Source: Bifidobacterium apri
GTDB lineage: Bacteria; Actinomycetota; Actinomycetes; Actinomycetales; Bifidobacteriaceae
Direction: 5' to 3'
Assembly: GCF_009299485.1 (NCBI RefSeq)
Contig: NZ_WBSO01000002.1
Span: 62,001 to 126,000, forward strand
DNA length: 64,000 nt
Position numbers and translations under genes: made by a program. This document shows, piece by piece, positions 9,762-19,544 of this stretch. Within the stretch, counting starts at the first letter, position 1, and the number at the start of each line of letters is the position of its first letter. The notes under the pieces are model-generated. The model did no database searches and had not been told where the DNA came from. It saw only the letters and a list, made by a program, of their open reading frames with translations.

Positions 9762-11891
9762 TCACTCGCCGCGCTGGGCCTTGATGATCTCGTCGGAGAC
9801 GGCCTTCGGGACCTCTGCGTACGAATCCATCTGCATGGTGAACATGGCGCGACCCTGCGTCTTGGAACGCAGATCGCCGATGTAGCCGAACATCTCGCTC
9901 AGCGGAACCTTCGCGTCGATGACCTTCACGCCGGTGGCGTCGGTCATGGACTGGATGGAGCCACGACGGGAGTTCAGGTCGCCCATGACGTCGCCCATGT
10001 ACTCTTCCGGCGTACGGACTTCGACGGCCATAATCGGCTCGAGGATGACCGGCTTGGCCTTCGGAGCGGCTTCCTTGAAGCACATGGAGCCGGCGATCTT
10101 GAACGCCATTTCCGAGGAATCGACATCGTGGGTCTGGCCATCGGTGACGGTCGCCTTGACGCCGACCACCGGGAATCCGGCGAGCACGCCGGACTGCATG
10201 GCTTCCTGGACGCCAGCGTCGATTGCCGGGATGAACTCCTTGGTGATGTGGCCGCCGGTGACCTCGTTGACGAACTCGTAGGTCTTGCCGGAAGCCGGAT
10301 CGATCGGCTCGAAGTTCATGAGCACCTTAGCGAACTGGCCGGAACCACCAGTCTGCTTCTTGTGGGTGTACTCCTGGTTCATGACGGCCTTGCGGATGGT
10401 CTCGCGGTACGCGACCTGCGGCTTGCCAACATTCGCCTCAACCTTGAACTCGCGACGCATACGGTCGACGATGATGTCGAGCTGAAGCTCGCCCATGCCG
10501 GAAATCAGCGTCTGGCCGGACTCTTCGTCGGTCTTGACGCGGAAGGTCGGATCCTCGTCGGACAGCTTCGCCAGAGCGATGCTCATCTTCTCCTGATCGG
10601 CCTTGGTCTTCGGCTCCACGGCGACCTCGATCACCGGGTCGGGGAAGGTCATGGAGGTCAGGGAGATCGGGTTCTTCTCATCGCACAGCGTATCGCCGGT
10701 CGTCACATTCTTCAGACCGACGAATGTGTAGATGTTGCCAGCTTCTGCGGCGTCGACCGGGTTCTCCTTGTCGGCGTGCATCTGGAAGATCTTGCCGACG
10801 CGTTCCTTCTTGTCCTTGGTGGAGTCGAGGACGGTGTCGCCGGGCTTGACGGAGCCGGAGTAGACACGCACGAACACGAGCTTGCCGTAGAACGGGTGGG
10901 TCGAAATCTTGAAGACCAGCGCGGAGAACGGATCGTCCATAGTCGGCTTGCGGTCGATTTCGACGGATTCGTCGCCAGGCTTGAAGCCCCTGATGGCCGG
11001 GATGTCCTCAGGGCTCGGCAGGTAGTCGACGACTGCATCGAGCATCGGCTGCACGCCCTTGTCCTTGAACGCGGAACCGCAGGTCACCGGGAAGGCCTCG
11101 CGGGCGATGGTGAGCTTGCGAATCGCGGTACGGATCTCATCCTCGGACATTTCGCCGGATTCGAGGTACTTCTCGAGCAGATCCTCATCGGTCTCAGCGC
11201 ACGCGTCGAGCAGTTCGGCGCGATACTGTTCGGCCTTGTCCTTGAGATCATCCGGAATGTCGACGGTGTCGTAGTGCGCACCGAGATCGTCCTTGACGTC
11301 GTTCCAGACGTAAGCCTTCATACGGACCAGGTCGACGACGCCGGCGAAGTCGTTCTCAGCGCCGATCGGCAGCTGAATGACGAGCGGCTTGACGCCCAGC
11401 TTGTCCTTGATGGTCTGCACGGAGTAGTAGAAGTCGGCGCCGAGCTTATCCATCTTGTTGATGAAGCAGATACGCGGAACCGAATACTTGTCAGCCTGAC
11501 GCCACACGGTTTCGGACTGCGGCTCAACGCCTTCCTTGCCGTCGAAGACGGCGATGGCGCCATCGAGCACGCGCAGCGAGCGCTCCACCTCAGCGGTGAA
11601 GTCCACGTGGCCAGGGGTGTCGATGATGTTGATCTGGAACTCATCGTTCACGTCGTGGGTCTGGCGATGCCAGAAGCAGGTGGTTGCAGCGGACTGAATG
11701 GTGATACCGCGCTCCTGCTCCTGAGCCATGAAGTCCATCGTCGAAGCGCCATCATGCGTCTCACCGATCTTGTAGTTCTTGCCGGTGTAGTACAGGATGC
11801 GTTCGGTGGTGGTTGTCTTACCGGCATCGATGTGAGCCATGATGCCGATGTTGCGGACCTTATGCAGGTCGGAAAGCACGTCCAGTGCCAT
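9762..11891 (-). CDS. fusA: Elongation factor G
   Basis: The 709-residue translocation GTPase is of normal length. It carries [12 protein letters not shown], the RGITI switch, DTPGHVDF and NKMDKLGAD, then domains II-V. The start ATG (11891) follows AAGGAACACTT. It lies 33 bases after rpsG in the str operon. Confidence 0.98.
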   Translation of the reverse strand: MALDVLSDLHKVRNIGIMAHIDAGKTTTTERILYYTGKNYKIGETHDGASTMDFMAQEQERGITIQSAATTCFWHRQTHDVNDEFQINIIDTPGHVDFTAEVERSLRVLDGAIAVFDGKEGVEPQSETVWRQADKYSVPRICFINKMDKLGADFYYSVQTIKDKLGVKPLVIQLPIGAENDFAGVVDLVRMKAYVWNDVKDDLGAHYDTVDIPDDLKDKAEQYRAELLDACAETDEDLLEKYLESGEMSEDEIRTAIRKLTIAREAFPVTCGSAFKDKGVQPMLDAVVDYLPSPEDIPAIRGFKPGDESVEIDRKPTMDDPFSALVFKISTHPFYGKLVFVRVYSGSVKPGDTVLDSTKDKKERVGKIFQMHADKENPVDAAEAGNIYTFVGLKNVTTGDTLCDEKNPISLTSMTFPDPVIEVAVEPKTKADQEKMSIALAKLSDEDPTFRVKTDEESGQTLISGMGELQLDIIVDRMRREFKVEANVGKPQVAYRETIRKAVMNQEYTHKKQTGGSGQFAKVLMNFEPIDPASGKTYEFVNEVTGGHITKEFIPAIDAGVQEAMQSGVLAGFPVVGVKATVTDGQTHDVDSSEMAFKIAGSMCFKEAAPKAKPVILEPIMAVEVRTPEEYMGDVMGDLNSRRGSIQSMTDATGVKVIDAKVPLSEMFGYIGDLRSKTQGRAMFTMQMDSYAEVPKAVSDEIIKAQRGE

Positions 11892-11924
11892 AAGTGTTCC
11901 TTAGCTCTTGTTCTCTTCAGTCAA

Positions 11925-12395
11925 TTACCAGCGGTAATGAGCGAACGCCTTGTTGGCCTCCGCCATCTTGTGGGTGTCCTCGCGACGCTTCACTGAAGCA
12001 CCGAGACCGTTGGACGCGTCGAGAATTTCGTTGGCGAGGCGCTCGGCCATGGTCTTCTCGCGACGAGCGCGGGAGAAGTCGGTCAGCCAGCGCAGCGACA
12101 GCGTGTTCGCGCGAGCGGGCTTCACCTCGACCGGGACCTGGTAGGTCGCACCGCCGACACGGCGGGAACGAACCTCGAGGCTCGGACGGATGTTGTCGAG
12201 AGCACGCTTGAGCACGGCCACCGGCTCCTGATCAGTCTTCTCCTTGACCATATCAAGAGCGGAATACACGATGTCCTCAGCGATCGACTTCTTGCCGTCG
12301 AGCAGGATCTTGTTGATGAGCTGCGCCACAACGGTCGAACCGTAGATCGGATCGGGCAGCACCTGATGCTTCTTAGCGGGTCCTTTACGTGACAT
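11925..12395 (-). CDS. rpsG: 30S ribosomal protein S7
   Basis: The 156-residue S7 binds the 3' major domain of 16S rRNA and nucleates the small-subunit head. It is recognisable by [39 protein letters not shown] and the tail NKAFAHYRW. Its start is 5 bases after the rpsL stop; the ribosome site AAGGCGAAG lies in the end of rpsL, so the two are probably coupled. Confidence 0.98.
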   Translation of the reverse strand: MSRKGPAKKHQVLPDPIYGSTVVAQLINKILLDGKKSIAEDIVYSALDMVKEKTDQEPVAVLKRALDNIRPSLEVRSRRVGGATYQVPVEVKPARANTLSLRWLTDFSRARREKTMAERLANEILDASNGLGASVKRREDTHKMAEANKAFAHYRW

Positions 12396-12400
12396 ATCTC

Positions 12401-12772
12401 TTACTTCGCCTTCTTTGCTCCGTACAGGGAACGACCCTGCTTGCGGTCCTTGACGCCCTGGGTATCAAGTGCGCCACGCACGATGTGGTAACGCACGCCC
12501 GGCAGATCCTTCACACGGCCGCCGCGCACGAGCACGATGGAGTGCTCCTGCAGGTTGTGGCCTTCACCGGGGATGTAAGCGGTGACTTCGATGCCCGAGC
12601 TCAGACGCACACGAGCGACCTTACGCAGAGCCGAATTCGGCTTCTTCGGGGTGGTGGTATACACACGGGTGCACACGCCGCGGCGCAGCGGGCTTCCCTT
12701 CAGGGCCAAAGTCTTGGACTTCTTCGGCTTGGCCTTACGTCCCTTGCGGACAAGTTGTTCAATCGTAGGCAA
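12401..12772 (-). CDS. rpsL: 30S ribosomal protein S12
   Basis: The 123-residue S12 shapes the decoding centre. Motifs [14 protein letters not shown] and [13 protein letters not shown] are intact. Lys43 and the lysine of GGRVKD, the usual sites of streptomycin-resistance changes, are wild type. It heads the str operon. Confidence 0.98.
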   Translation of the reverse strand: MPTIEQLVRKGRKAKPKKSKTLALKGSPLRRGVCTRVYTTTPKKPNSALRKVARVRLSSGIEVTAYIPGEGHNLQEHSIVLVRGGRVKDLPGVRYHIVRGALDTQGVKDRKQGRSLYGAKKAK

Positions 12773-13515
12773 CTTCAGTTCTCCGATTCATTGATATTTC
12801 TGTTCAGGTGAAGCCGCCGCCCTGCAGCCCCATGAATCCGCAATCGGAGACAAGAAACAGCCACAGTCCACCGGCCCGATGGCCCGTCCTCCTCCTGCCG
12901 CCACGTTACCGTGCGCAATCTGACAGATTCCGGGATATCCCAACGCCCATACCTGTTACATAAGGCATGCCGCTGGCACACACGAATTCCTACTATATCA
13001 TCCTCTCTTGCCCGACACGCCTATCCGCACGCCCTCCCTGAGCGCAAGTCCAGGGAATACTCGGTATGCGAGCGCCGACGGGAATATCGAGGAAACGGCA
13101 CCACCCATATGCCATGACCGCTCCGACATAAGACGGCAGCAGAGTCATGCAGAATCTGACCCCAAGCGGCCACCGCGCACCGCAGAAGCGGGAAACGCCG
13201 CGCCTGACTTCCGTACACGCCCATGCCCGCATTCATGTATGCCGCGACATACGTTGCGCGCCGAACGGCAGGCGTCTCGCCCAATCCAAGAGCCGTAACA
13301 CCACATCATGCATACCCAGACATACGCAACACACCGAACAGCAAACGCCCCACTCAGTCCAACCCCCATTACATTGGTTAGTGGGTCCCGCGCCGCGGAG
13401 CCCGATCGCCGAGTGTGGTATGGCCGGATCGCCCTGTCGTCCATGATCCGGGGTGTTGCCGCCGCACGCGGGGCGCCCCCCGACCGCTGATAGGGACACG
13501 ACCCATCCGAAGGAA
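12773..13515. other. Intergenic stretch without a recognised gene
   Basis: About 740 bases lie between the start of rpsL and the decayed insertion sequence. The str operon promoter should be in the part next to rpsL, but I could not pick a convincing -35/-10 pair. Overlapping open frames in all directions show no known motif, no good ribosome sites and odd composition. I treat them as chance frames, perhaps with insertion debris near 13250-13500. Confidence 0.6.
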
Positions 13516-14715
13516 TGTTTGTGTTCGCTCAGATGTGGACGGTTTCGTCACTATTTCCGGACAGTCGTGGCGTTCATTTTGGACGGTGTGGTCGGTTGCG
13601 GAATAGGGCATCGATGCCGTCCGGTTTCCTGATAGATTCCCGGGTGCCGGTAACCGTTTTCGAGGTTCCCGGGAGGAAGGGATTGACGACATCGATGCCT
13701 GTGCGACAGCGTATCAGGCAGTTGGAGGGACAGGGCACAGGCTCACGCGCGGATCGCACGCGGGCTGCATGTGTCCCGGACGACGGTGGCGGAGGTACGC
13801 CTCGGGGGAGGATTTCTCCCCTCGTCCTGCCGGCAGGGCTGGCCGGACGCCGGTCGATTCGGGGTACGCCGAAATCGTCGAGGGATGGTCGGCCGCCGAT
13901 CCCGGGCTCCCGCGCAAGCAGCGGCATACCGCCATGCGGGTGTGGCAGCGGTTGCGCGAGCCACGGGTTCGAGGGTTCGCATCCGTCGGCGCGGAGTCGG
14001 GTCAAGCGGTGGCGGGAACGGCATCGCGCGGAGTCGGAGGGGTATGCGCGGCTCGCGTGGGCGCCGGGGACCGCGCAGGCTGGTTTCCGGCCAGGCGCGC
14101 GCGTCGATCGCGGGCATGGAGCGTGTGGCGCGTTCCATGGTGGTCTCGTACCCGTATCCGGACATGCGGTATGTCGCGACGTTGCCGGGCGGGACGTCGG
14201 GGTGTGTGCCACGGGCTGGGCGAGGTGTTCGCGCGTGTCGGGATGGCACCGCGCGTGGCGGTGTCCGGGCAACGCCACGGGCGTGGGGCACCGCAACGCG
14301 GACGGCACGGTCACGCAGACCGTGATGTTCCAGCGGTTCTGCGCGCAGTACGGGTTCGAGGCGAGGTTCTGCAACCCGTACTCGGGCAACGAGAAGGGCA
14401 GCGTGGAGAACGCGGTCGGGTTCGTGCGCCGTAACTTGATGGTGCCGGTCCCGTCGGCGGAGGGTTACCAAGCGTCGGCGACGCGCGTGGTTCGACGCGT
14501 GCGAACGGCTCGCGCAGGCCGACCATTACCGGCTCGGCGTGCCCGTCGCCGGCCTGTTCGAATCGGAGAAGAAGCATATGCTCCCGCTGCCGTCCGCCGC
14601 GTTCGACCCGGTCGAGTGGCGTTCGGTGAAGGCAGACCGCACCGGGATCGTGCCGGTCGACTCGAACCGGCACCTCGCCGGCGCGGGAAAAGCGTCACGA
14701 AGCATGAAAACAGGA
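13516..14715 (+). mobile_element. IS21-type insertion sequence remnant
   Basis: It comprises the istA pseudogene plus about 160 upstream bases with two copies of TGGACGGT (near 13530 and 13580), like the repeated transposase-binding sites at IS21 ends. The right end with istB is lost and no target duplication could be defined. Confidence 0.6.
13680..14715 (+). pseudogene. Decayed IS21-family transposase (istA)
   Basis: Pieces of an IstA-type DDE transposase follow each other in the right order but in changing frames. Examples are VDSGYAEIVEGW (frame 2), GFEGSHPSARSRVKRWRE (frame 3), GMERVARSMVVSYPYPDMRY (frame 1), CHGLGEVFARVGMAPRV (frame 2), QYGFEARFCNPYSGNEKG (frame 3) and HYRLGVPVAGLFE (frame 1). 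At least five frameshifts are needed. The ENAVGF segment carries the expected catalytic-region glutamate. The C-terminus is missing, no istB follows, and the remnant stops next to the 3' end of the convergent gene at 14729. Confidence 0.85.
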
Positions 14716-14728
14716 AGCGTCATGCCAT

Positions 14729-15931
14729 TCAGGGTAGCACCGTGCTCTGCGTCGTCGCGCTGTGGACGTATGTGCGTTTGCCCAATGTGCGCACCAGTGT
14801 CGCATTGCCGCCCACGACGATCGGCGGCCTGGAGCCCTGGGGCAGATACGACTCACGCTCCTCGGGGTCGCCCATCGCCCACACGATGTCACCAGACTGC
14901 GTCCTGAGCTTGGCCAGGTAACCGCATCCACAATACGCATCCTTCGAAAACAATGGAACGATCACAATGTCAAGGACTTGTGCGAATTCGTCCTGATGCA
15001 GACGGGGCTTGCCCACGCCACGCATCGTGTTCTGTGCATGGCCGTAGCGCAGAACATACATGATCGAGCTTGCAAGAAACACCATGAGGAAGAATGCCAC
15101 GAACGGCCATGAACTCGGAATCGTCAGCTTCATCCAGGGGATAAGCTCTTGCGTTTGCGGTATCGGCTGGAATCTGGCCCCGCCGAGCGTCAACATGAAT
15201 GCGAGAGCGGATACCCCCATGATCGCCCTAAGCGCACGGGCATTATGGGTCGATTCCCGTGCCACCTTCCCGTCATTCGCATCCTGCGGCTGCGACGAGG
15301 CGCCGAATGCCCTGTAGCCATCCATTCCGCTCGTCGCATAGCGTTCGCGCCATTCGGCATGACGCCACAGGCTGCCGAAGGAACGCGGGTCCTGATAATC
15401 GTCGGCTCCCGACACGTGATGCAGACGACTGCCGCCCGGCACGCCCGGCACGGTACCAGGCATGGACACGTTGAAATCCCGATAGGTAAAAATCCGGCGG
15501 ATGCGGACGTCGTCGGCGCTGTCTCTGTCCGCATACTCCACCACGACACTGCTGCCAAGCGCAAGGTCACGTGCGGAATACGTCACGTCGCCGGACCACA
15601 CACGCACCTGCCGGCCGCGCACGTCCGTGAAGGCCACAAGGAAGTAATGAAGCCACTCCCAGTCGTCAGTGCTGCTGTCCACGCCATGGGGAATCTCGCA
15701 GCGCAGCGCGTTGGAATCCACGACGATGCCCTTGGCATATCTGAGATTCTCATGGAGAACTCTGCCATACACGCCACCCGATCCCATGTTCAACTGAGCA
15801 ATGCGCTCGTCCAGCTTGATGGCAGCTGCCAGCTCCTCATCATTCCACTGGCCGCCCCATTCGGAGGAGCCAGGGACCGAAGAAGCAGGAACAGAGGCAC
15901 CAAGATTGTAATAGCTCTCCATATCACTCAT
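14729..15931 (-). CDS. Membrane protein of unknown function
   Basis: This 400-residue protein is not recognised. Residues 1-220 form a soluble region with a proline-poor, Asp- and Val-rich core. Two membrane segments follow: near 240-260 (RAIMGVSALAFMLTLGG) and 280-305 (FVAFFLMVFLASSIMYVL). The last 95 residues look like a second soluble domain (LDIVIVPLFSKDAYCGCGYLAKL). Soluble parts on both sides of a two-helix hairpin resemble actinobacterial DUF3592-like proteins, but I cannot confirm that. The start is uncertain: ATG 15931 has only GAAGAA before it, and an in-frame upstream start would add about 60 low-complexity residues. It sits between IS debris and a strong hairpin, apparently alone. 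Confidence 0.7.
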   Translation of the reverse strand: MSDMESYYNLGASVPASSVPGSSEWGGQWNDEELAAAIKLDERIAQLNMGSGGVYGRVLHENLRYAKGIVVDSNALRCEIPHGVDSSTDDWEWLHYFLVAFTDVRGRQVRVWSGDVTYSARDLALGSSVVVEYADRDSADDVRIRRIFTYRDFNVSMPGTVPGVPGGSRLHHVSGADDYQDPRSFGSLWRHAEWRERYATSGMDGYRAFGASSQPQDANDGKVARESTHNARALRAIMGVSALAFMLTLGGARFQPIPQTQELIPWMKLTIPSSWPFVAFFLMVFLASSIMYVLRYGHAQNTMRGVGKPRLHQDEFAQVLDIVIVPLFSKDAYCGCGYLAKLRTQSGDIVWAMGDPEERESYLPQGSRPPIVVGGNATLVRTLGKRTYVHSATTQSTVLP

Positions 15932-16119
15932 TTCTTCATTGTTGCATGTTTCTCCGATTGACACAACTGACACCCCTCCCCCGCGCACACCCGTCTGACA
16001 CGCATGATGTCCCATACCCCATAACCCGTGTCGCCCACTCAATCCGATACCCACAAGCGGCGTGCGGAAACCGGTATCCCGCTCCGGCACGCATCGCTCT
16101 CCCCCAATCCCCAAACGAG

Positions 16120-16159
16120 GGTGGCCCCGGCGGAATCAATCAACACCGCCGGGGCCACC
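16120..16159. terminator. Long perfect hairpin
   Basis: Arms 16120-16133 and 16146-16159 are a perfect 14-bp GC-rich stem with a 12-base loop. There is no T run on either side. It lies upstream of the gene at 14729-15931 and just before the short frame at 16182, so it could be a terminator for something lost, an attenuator, or part of a small RNA. Confidence 0.4.
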
Positions 16160-16181
16160 CGAATGGAAGGAGGTAATCATC

Positions 16182-16217
16182 ATGTTCAACGCCGCGCCAC
16201 CTTGCGCGGCAACCTAA
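16182..16217 (+). CDS. Possible 11-codon leader peptide
   Basis: AAGGAGGT, an almost ideal ribosome site, is followed after 6 bases by ATG and a short frame MFNAAPPCAAT ending TAA. The coding part itself contains a CCGCGC/GCGCGG hairpin. No gene follows on this strand before tRNA-His on the opposite strand. Either this is a free-standing micro-ORF or the start of a broken gene: a different frame continues open to 16423. Low confidence. Confidence 0.3.
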   Translation: MFNAAPPCAAT

Positions 16218-16611
16218 ACCTTGTGCCATTGACCAACACAACATATCCGGCGCTTCAAGCGCCCGTTACGCCAGCTGGCTTCAGCGGCCCGGCCTACTAT
16301 TGCCGTACTTCCTGTGCCGCACATGACCATTACTCTTACCTGTATTCAATTATCGCGAAGGCGTTGCACCGGCTTATTGCTCCAGCCAAGTGCTTCATTG
16401 GATTCTGCCGACTGCTCGACTGAATCCAACTCCGGCCTTCACTTGGGATTATACCGGATTTCCCCGTCCTGCGCGGAAACGAAACGCCGGCTGACGCCCG
16501 GAATGCCGGGCGCGCCACTAACTGCAGCCTCCGATCCCTGCGCACGGCCAACTGCAACATCGCCCTCAACCGCCAAACACTTCCGGACACACATTCTGAC
16601 CTGCACCCCGT

Positions 16612-16649
16612 TTCTGCCGACGCTGAGGTGGCTCCGAGCGTCGGCAGAA
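16612..16649. repeat. Family 1 hairpin repeat, single copy
   Basis: TTCTGCCGACGCT (16612-16624) pairs perfectly with 16637-16649. It is a copy of the family found in arrays at 34694, 54885 and 56117. It lies just past the terminator of tRNA-His. Confidence 0.85.
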
Positions 16650-16730
16650 GGTCGGACATGGTTCGCGAGACCGGATTCACGCCGTTGTCGGCCACACATG
16701 TTGGCCGATAGCTCCAACGGCACCGGCACG

Positions 16731-16760
16731 AAAAAACAAAACCCCGGGCGAACCCGGGGT
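16731..16760 (-). terminator. Terminator of tRNA-His
   Basis: Stem ACCCCGGG/CCCGGGGT (16741-16748 and 16753-16760) with a CGAA loop, followed on the minus strand by TTTTGTTTTTT. It starts 3 bases after the tRNA 3' end. Confidence 0.92.
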
Positions 16761-16762
16761 AA

Positions 16763-16839
16763 TGGGGTGGATAACGCGGCTCGAACGCGCGACCTTCTGA
16801 ACCACAATCAGATGCTCTACCGGCTGAGCTATATCCACC
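16763..16839 (-). tRNA. tRNA-His (anticodon GTG)
   Basis: On the minus strand the acceptor stem is GTGGATA/TATCCAC, the D arm GCTC/GAGC, and the anticodon stem TCTGA/TCAGA encloses TTGTGGT (anticodon GTG). The T loop is TTCGAGC. Position -1 is G opposite discriminator C73, the hallmark of tRNA-His, and CCA is encoded. Confidence 0.97.
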
Positions 16840-17384
16840 ATGTGGTGTCGAACCGAGGAAACCTCGTTTCGCACAACAGTGAAAGACTATACACGATGTT
16901 CGGGACGTATGCTTCCCGGCGCGTCGTTTTTATCCGCAGCCCCAGAAATCCTCGAGAGCATGTGATCCACGCGGCCGGAACCACGTCGCCGCCATCAGCA
17001 ACCCGCGGCCGATATCGTTTGATTCCCGCGACGGGCGCTTACCATAGCCCCGCCGTGTACCAGCCGTTTACCCGCCGCCCCAGAAACGCTTCATAGACCA
17101 GGAACTTCCGGCACTTCGCGTATCGACAAACGCTCCCCCGTCACCGTAAATCCTGACATCCGACATTCGTGTTCACCACCATCGGTGAAACAGCTTGCGG
17201 AACCACAGCTATGCCAACACGAAACAACACGAAACAACGCAGCAGACCGCAAAACAGTGGAACGACCGTGGCCAAACAGCACCGCATATGCAATGCCGTC
17301 CGACCACGGTCGCGAATGACATCCCAAGCCGGGCAAGAGGAGTGCAGTGGATAAGAGCCCGGCTATGGGGAGGTATCAGCAGAC
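16840..17384. other. Intergenic stretch without a recognised gene
   Basis: I see no gene in these 545 bases. The tRNA-His promoter should lie at the left end. Long frames on the plus strand cross the tRNA and lack homology. A 9-bp inverted pair (CGACCGTGG/CCACGGTCG) lies near 17260-17310. Confidence 0.6.
17327..17364 (-). terminator. Possible terminator after the aminotransferase
   Basis: AGCCGGGC (17327-17334) pairs with GCCCGGCT (17357-17364) 20 bases past the stop. The loop is long (22 bases) and there is no T run, so this is weak. Confidence 0.35.
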
Positions 17385-18761
17385 TCACTCAGCGGTCACG
17401 TCGTGCGCCATCTCAGCGAAGGCGTTGATGTACGCATCGCACGCAGCATCGTCGTGAGCCACGGACAGCGTCCATTCCTCCTCGCGCCCCGGAGTCATGA
17501 ACACACCGCGGTTGGCTGCGTACAGCCAGCACAGCTGGTTGAGGTCGGTGCGCTGGCCTTGCTTGAAGGTCACATAATCCACGATCTTGTGCGGGGAGAA
17601 GGTGACGCAGCCCTTGGCTCCGAAACCGATGGAGTAGCCCGGGAAATCATACTTCTTGATGACCTCGGTGCAGCCTTCCATCAGTCGGTTGTTGAGATGA
17701 TCGAACAACTTGTAGGCTTCAGGAGTGAGCACTTTCTCAAGGTTGGCGCGGGCGGCGGCCACGCACAGCGGATTGCCGGAGTACGTGCCGACCTGATAGA
17801 CTTCGCCGGATTCGACAACGCTCATCACTTCATCCGTGCCGCCGATGGCGCCCATCGGCAGACCACCGGAGATCGCCTTGGCCATGGTGACCATATCCGG
17901 GGTCACGCCGAACAGCTTGGTGGCGCCGCCAGGTCCGATGGTCAAGCCCGTCTTGACCTCATCGAAGATCAGCACGATACCGTGGCGCTTGGTGATTTCG
18001 CGCACCTTCTCCAGGTAGCCCGGCTCCGGCGGCACGATGGACATGTTCATCAGGCAGGCTTCCATAATGAGGCAGGCGGGAGCCTCGTCATCGGTTTCCA
18101 TTTCACGGATGCGGGCTTCAAGCGCGTCGGCGTCATTGAACGGGACTGGCACGGTCAGCGGAATCAGGGACTTCGGGATACCGGCGCCGTACGGGATCTT
18201 CTTCAAGTGGTTCTTGTCACCGATATTCTCGTAATCACCGACGATGGAGATCATCACCGCGTCATGATGACCATGGTAGGAGCCGAAAATCTTCATGATA
18301 TGATCGCGGTGCGTGTATGCGCGGGCGATACGGATCGCATCCATGGTGGCTTCGGAACCGGAGTTGGTGAAACGCCACTTCGGCAGGCCGAAACGCTGGG
18401 TCAGCTCATCGGCGACGACGAAATCATCCTCGTCAGGGAGCGCGAAATGCGTGCCCTTCGGGAAGCGTTCGGCGATGGCTTTGCCGATCTCAGGGTTGCC
18501 GTGGCCTTGCACCATGGCGCCGTAGCCGTTGTGGAAATCGTAGTATTCGTTGCCATCCACATCCCACAGCTTGGAACCGCTGCCGTAATCGACGTAGATC
18601 GGCCACGGGTCACGCAGCTGATAGGAGGATGCGACACCATTGCACAGGTGTTTGCGTGCCTCGTTGTACATCTCACGGGACTTGCCGAGTTTGGCGTTGA
18701 GTTTCTCACCTTCCTTGGCGGTGAGTTCCTTGATTCTGGCTTCACTGATGCTGGCAGTCAT
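17385..18761 (-). CDS. Class III (omega) aminotransferase, HemL-like
   Basis: This 458-residue PLP enzyme has the fold-type I layout: phosphate-cup NSGSEA (about 133-138), SYHGHHDA, the PLP-ring aspartate in FDEVKTG (about 267) and the Schiff-base lysine in MAKAISGGLPMG (about 295). It resembles glutamate-1-semialdehyde aminomutase, but nothing else of haem synthesis is in the window. Beside a polyamine transporter and a semialdehyde dehydrogenase, an amine transaminase (putrescine, GABA or similar) is more likely. I take ATG 18761, with AAAGGA 6 bases upstream, over TTG 18767. The promoter region holds four boxes at 31-bp steps. Confidence 0.85.
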   Translation of the reverse strand: MTASISEARIKELTAKEGEKLNAKLGKSREMYNEARKHLCNGVASSYQLRDPWPIYVDYGSGSKLWDVDGNEYYDFHNGYGAMVQGHGNPEIGKAIAERFPKGTHFALPDEDDFVVADELTQRFGLPKWRFTNSGSEATMDAIRIARAYTHRDHIMKIFGSYHGHHDAVMISIVGDYENIGDKNHLKKIPYGAGIPKSLIPLTVPVPFNDADALEARIREMETDDEAPACLIMEACLMNMSIVPPEPGYLEKVREITKRHGIVLIFDEVKTGLTIGPGGATKLFGVTPDMVTMAKAISGGLPMGAIGGTDEVMSVVESGEVYQVGTYSGNPLCVAAARANLEKVLTPEAYKLFDHLNNRLMEGCTEVIKKYDFPGYSIGFGAKGCVTFSPHKIVDYVTFKQGQRTDLNQLCWLYAANRGVFMTPGREEEWTLSVAHDDAACDAYINAFAEMAHDVTAE

Positions 18762-18790
18762 GCTCAATCCTTTCCTGCGGTAGACCGATG

Positions 18791-18899
18791 ATGCGTTTTT
18801 CGTCGCGTTCCATCATCTTGACTACGAATTTCGTACATTCTTAGGTAAAACCAGCATTATTTCGTTGTGATTTCTGATTTCGGGACTGTTTTTCCGCTC
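18791..18899 (-). promoter_or_regulatory. Phased operator array upstream of the aminotransferase
   Basis: The box ATGCGTTTTTCGTCGC is at 18791-18806. At exactly +31, +62 and +93 lie weaker copies, CTACGAATTTCGTACA (18822), AGCATTATTTCGTTGT (18853) and GACTGTTTTTCCGCTC (18884), each matching 9-10 of 16. The second contains the perfect palindrome TACGAATTTCGTA. The same box recurs upstream of the aldehyde dehydrogenase. Phasing by three helical turns is typical of Lrp/AsnC proteins, and such a gene is at 24261. The regulator link is inferred. Confidence 0.6.
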
Positions 18900-18976
18900 G
18901 TAACAATCAGTCAACATGGATGTTCGCTTTCGATGGGGTGCTCATGGTTGCGGAGGTGATTGCGTTGCCGGCACAC

Positions 18977-19219
18977 CGTGTGAGCCAATCCTCACAAACC
19001 CCAACCCCACACCCGGGAAATCCGGCAAATCCGACCACCAGCCACGCACTTTGTGAGCCAATCCTCACAAACCCAGCACCGCACACCCAGAAAATCCGGC
19101 AATACCAACAGCCAAACCACCCACTTTGTGAGCCAATCCTCACAAACCCAGCACCACACCCCCGGAAGCCTGGCAAACCCAACCACAAACCACCCACTTT
19201 GTGAGCCAATCCTCACAAA
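18977..19219. repeat. Four tandem 73-75-bp units with a palindromic core
   Basis: Arms TTTGTGAG and CTCACAAA around the invariant loop CCAATC occur at 19050-19071, 19125-19146 and 19198-19219, and as TGTGAG/CTCACA at 18979-18996. Between cores the spacers are C/A-rich and partly alike (ACCCAGCACC, CCGGCAA, ACCACCCAC), so whole units were duplicated. It lies downstream of potD and upstream of the aminotransferase operators. It is not a CRISPR array because the spacers are related to each other. Confidence 0.9.
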
Positions 19220-19342
19220 CCAGTACGCAGAGACTGCCAATCGGCGAATCGCTACACCAACCAACGTGACGCTCGCGCCCCCGACACGATCCCCCGACAC
19301 GATCCCCCACCACACCACCGACGCGCAGCCTCTGCGCAAACC

Positions 19343-19462
19343 GATACGCCCCAACACGCAACGACGGGCCGTCGCTCAGACTGGCCTCGGGGATGAGGAT
19401 GCGGATACGCCCCAACGCGCAACGGCGGGTCATCCGGAGACGTTCCCCAGATGACCCGCCGT
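19343..19462. repeat. Duplicated 25-bp segment with terminal hairpin
   Basis: GATACGCCCCAAC, one variable base, CGCAACG, one variable base, CGGG occurs at about 19343-19367 and 19404-19429. The second copy runs into a perfect 13-bp hairpin (19422-19434 with 19450-19462). Lying 80 bases after the potD stop, the hairpin may end potABCD transcription, though it has no T run. Confidence 0.7.
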
Positions 19463-19544
19463 CTTACGCCACGTGCACCACGCGCACCACACACACCAGC
19501 GTGTCACGCGCAATCACACCCAGGCAAACCGCCCGGCCGCACGC

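Noticed and set aside
9585-11996. 803-codon open frame antisense to fusA
   Set aside because: It mirrors the EF-G gene in a high-GC genome, has no motif and no ribosome site; the EF-G frame is certain.
16314-17096. 260-codon plus-strand open frame
   Set aside because: It runs across tRNA-His and its terminator and has no ribosome site or homology.
17385-18761. Haem biosynthesis enzyme HemL
   Set aside because: The fold fits, but the neighbours are polyamine transport and semialdehyde oxidation, and no other tetrapyrrole gene is seen.
18907-19209. Minus-strand repeat protein over the tandem array
   Set aside because: The repeating GFVRIGSQS peptide is a by-product of the DNA repeat; unit length is not always a multiple of three (73 versus 75).
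18977-19219. CRISPR array
   Set aside because: Repeats are regular, but the spacers are related C/A-rich sequences of the same origin, there are only four units, and no cas gene is in the window.
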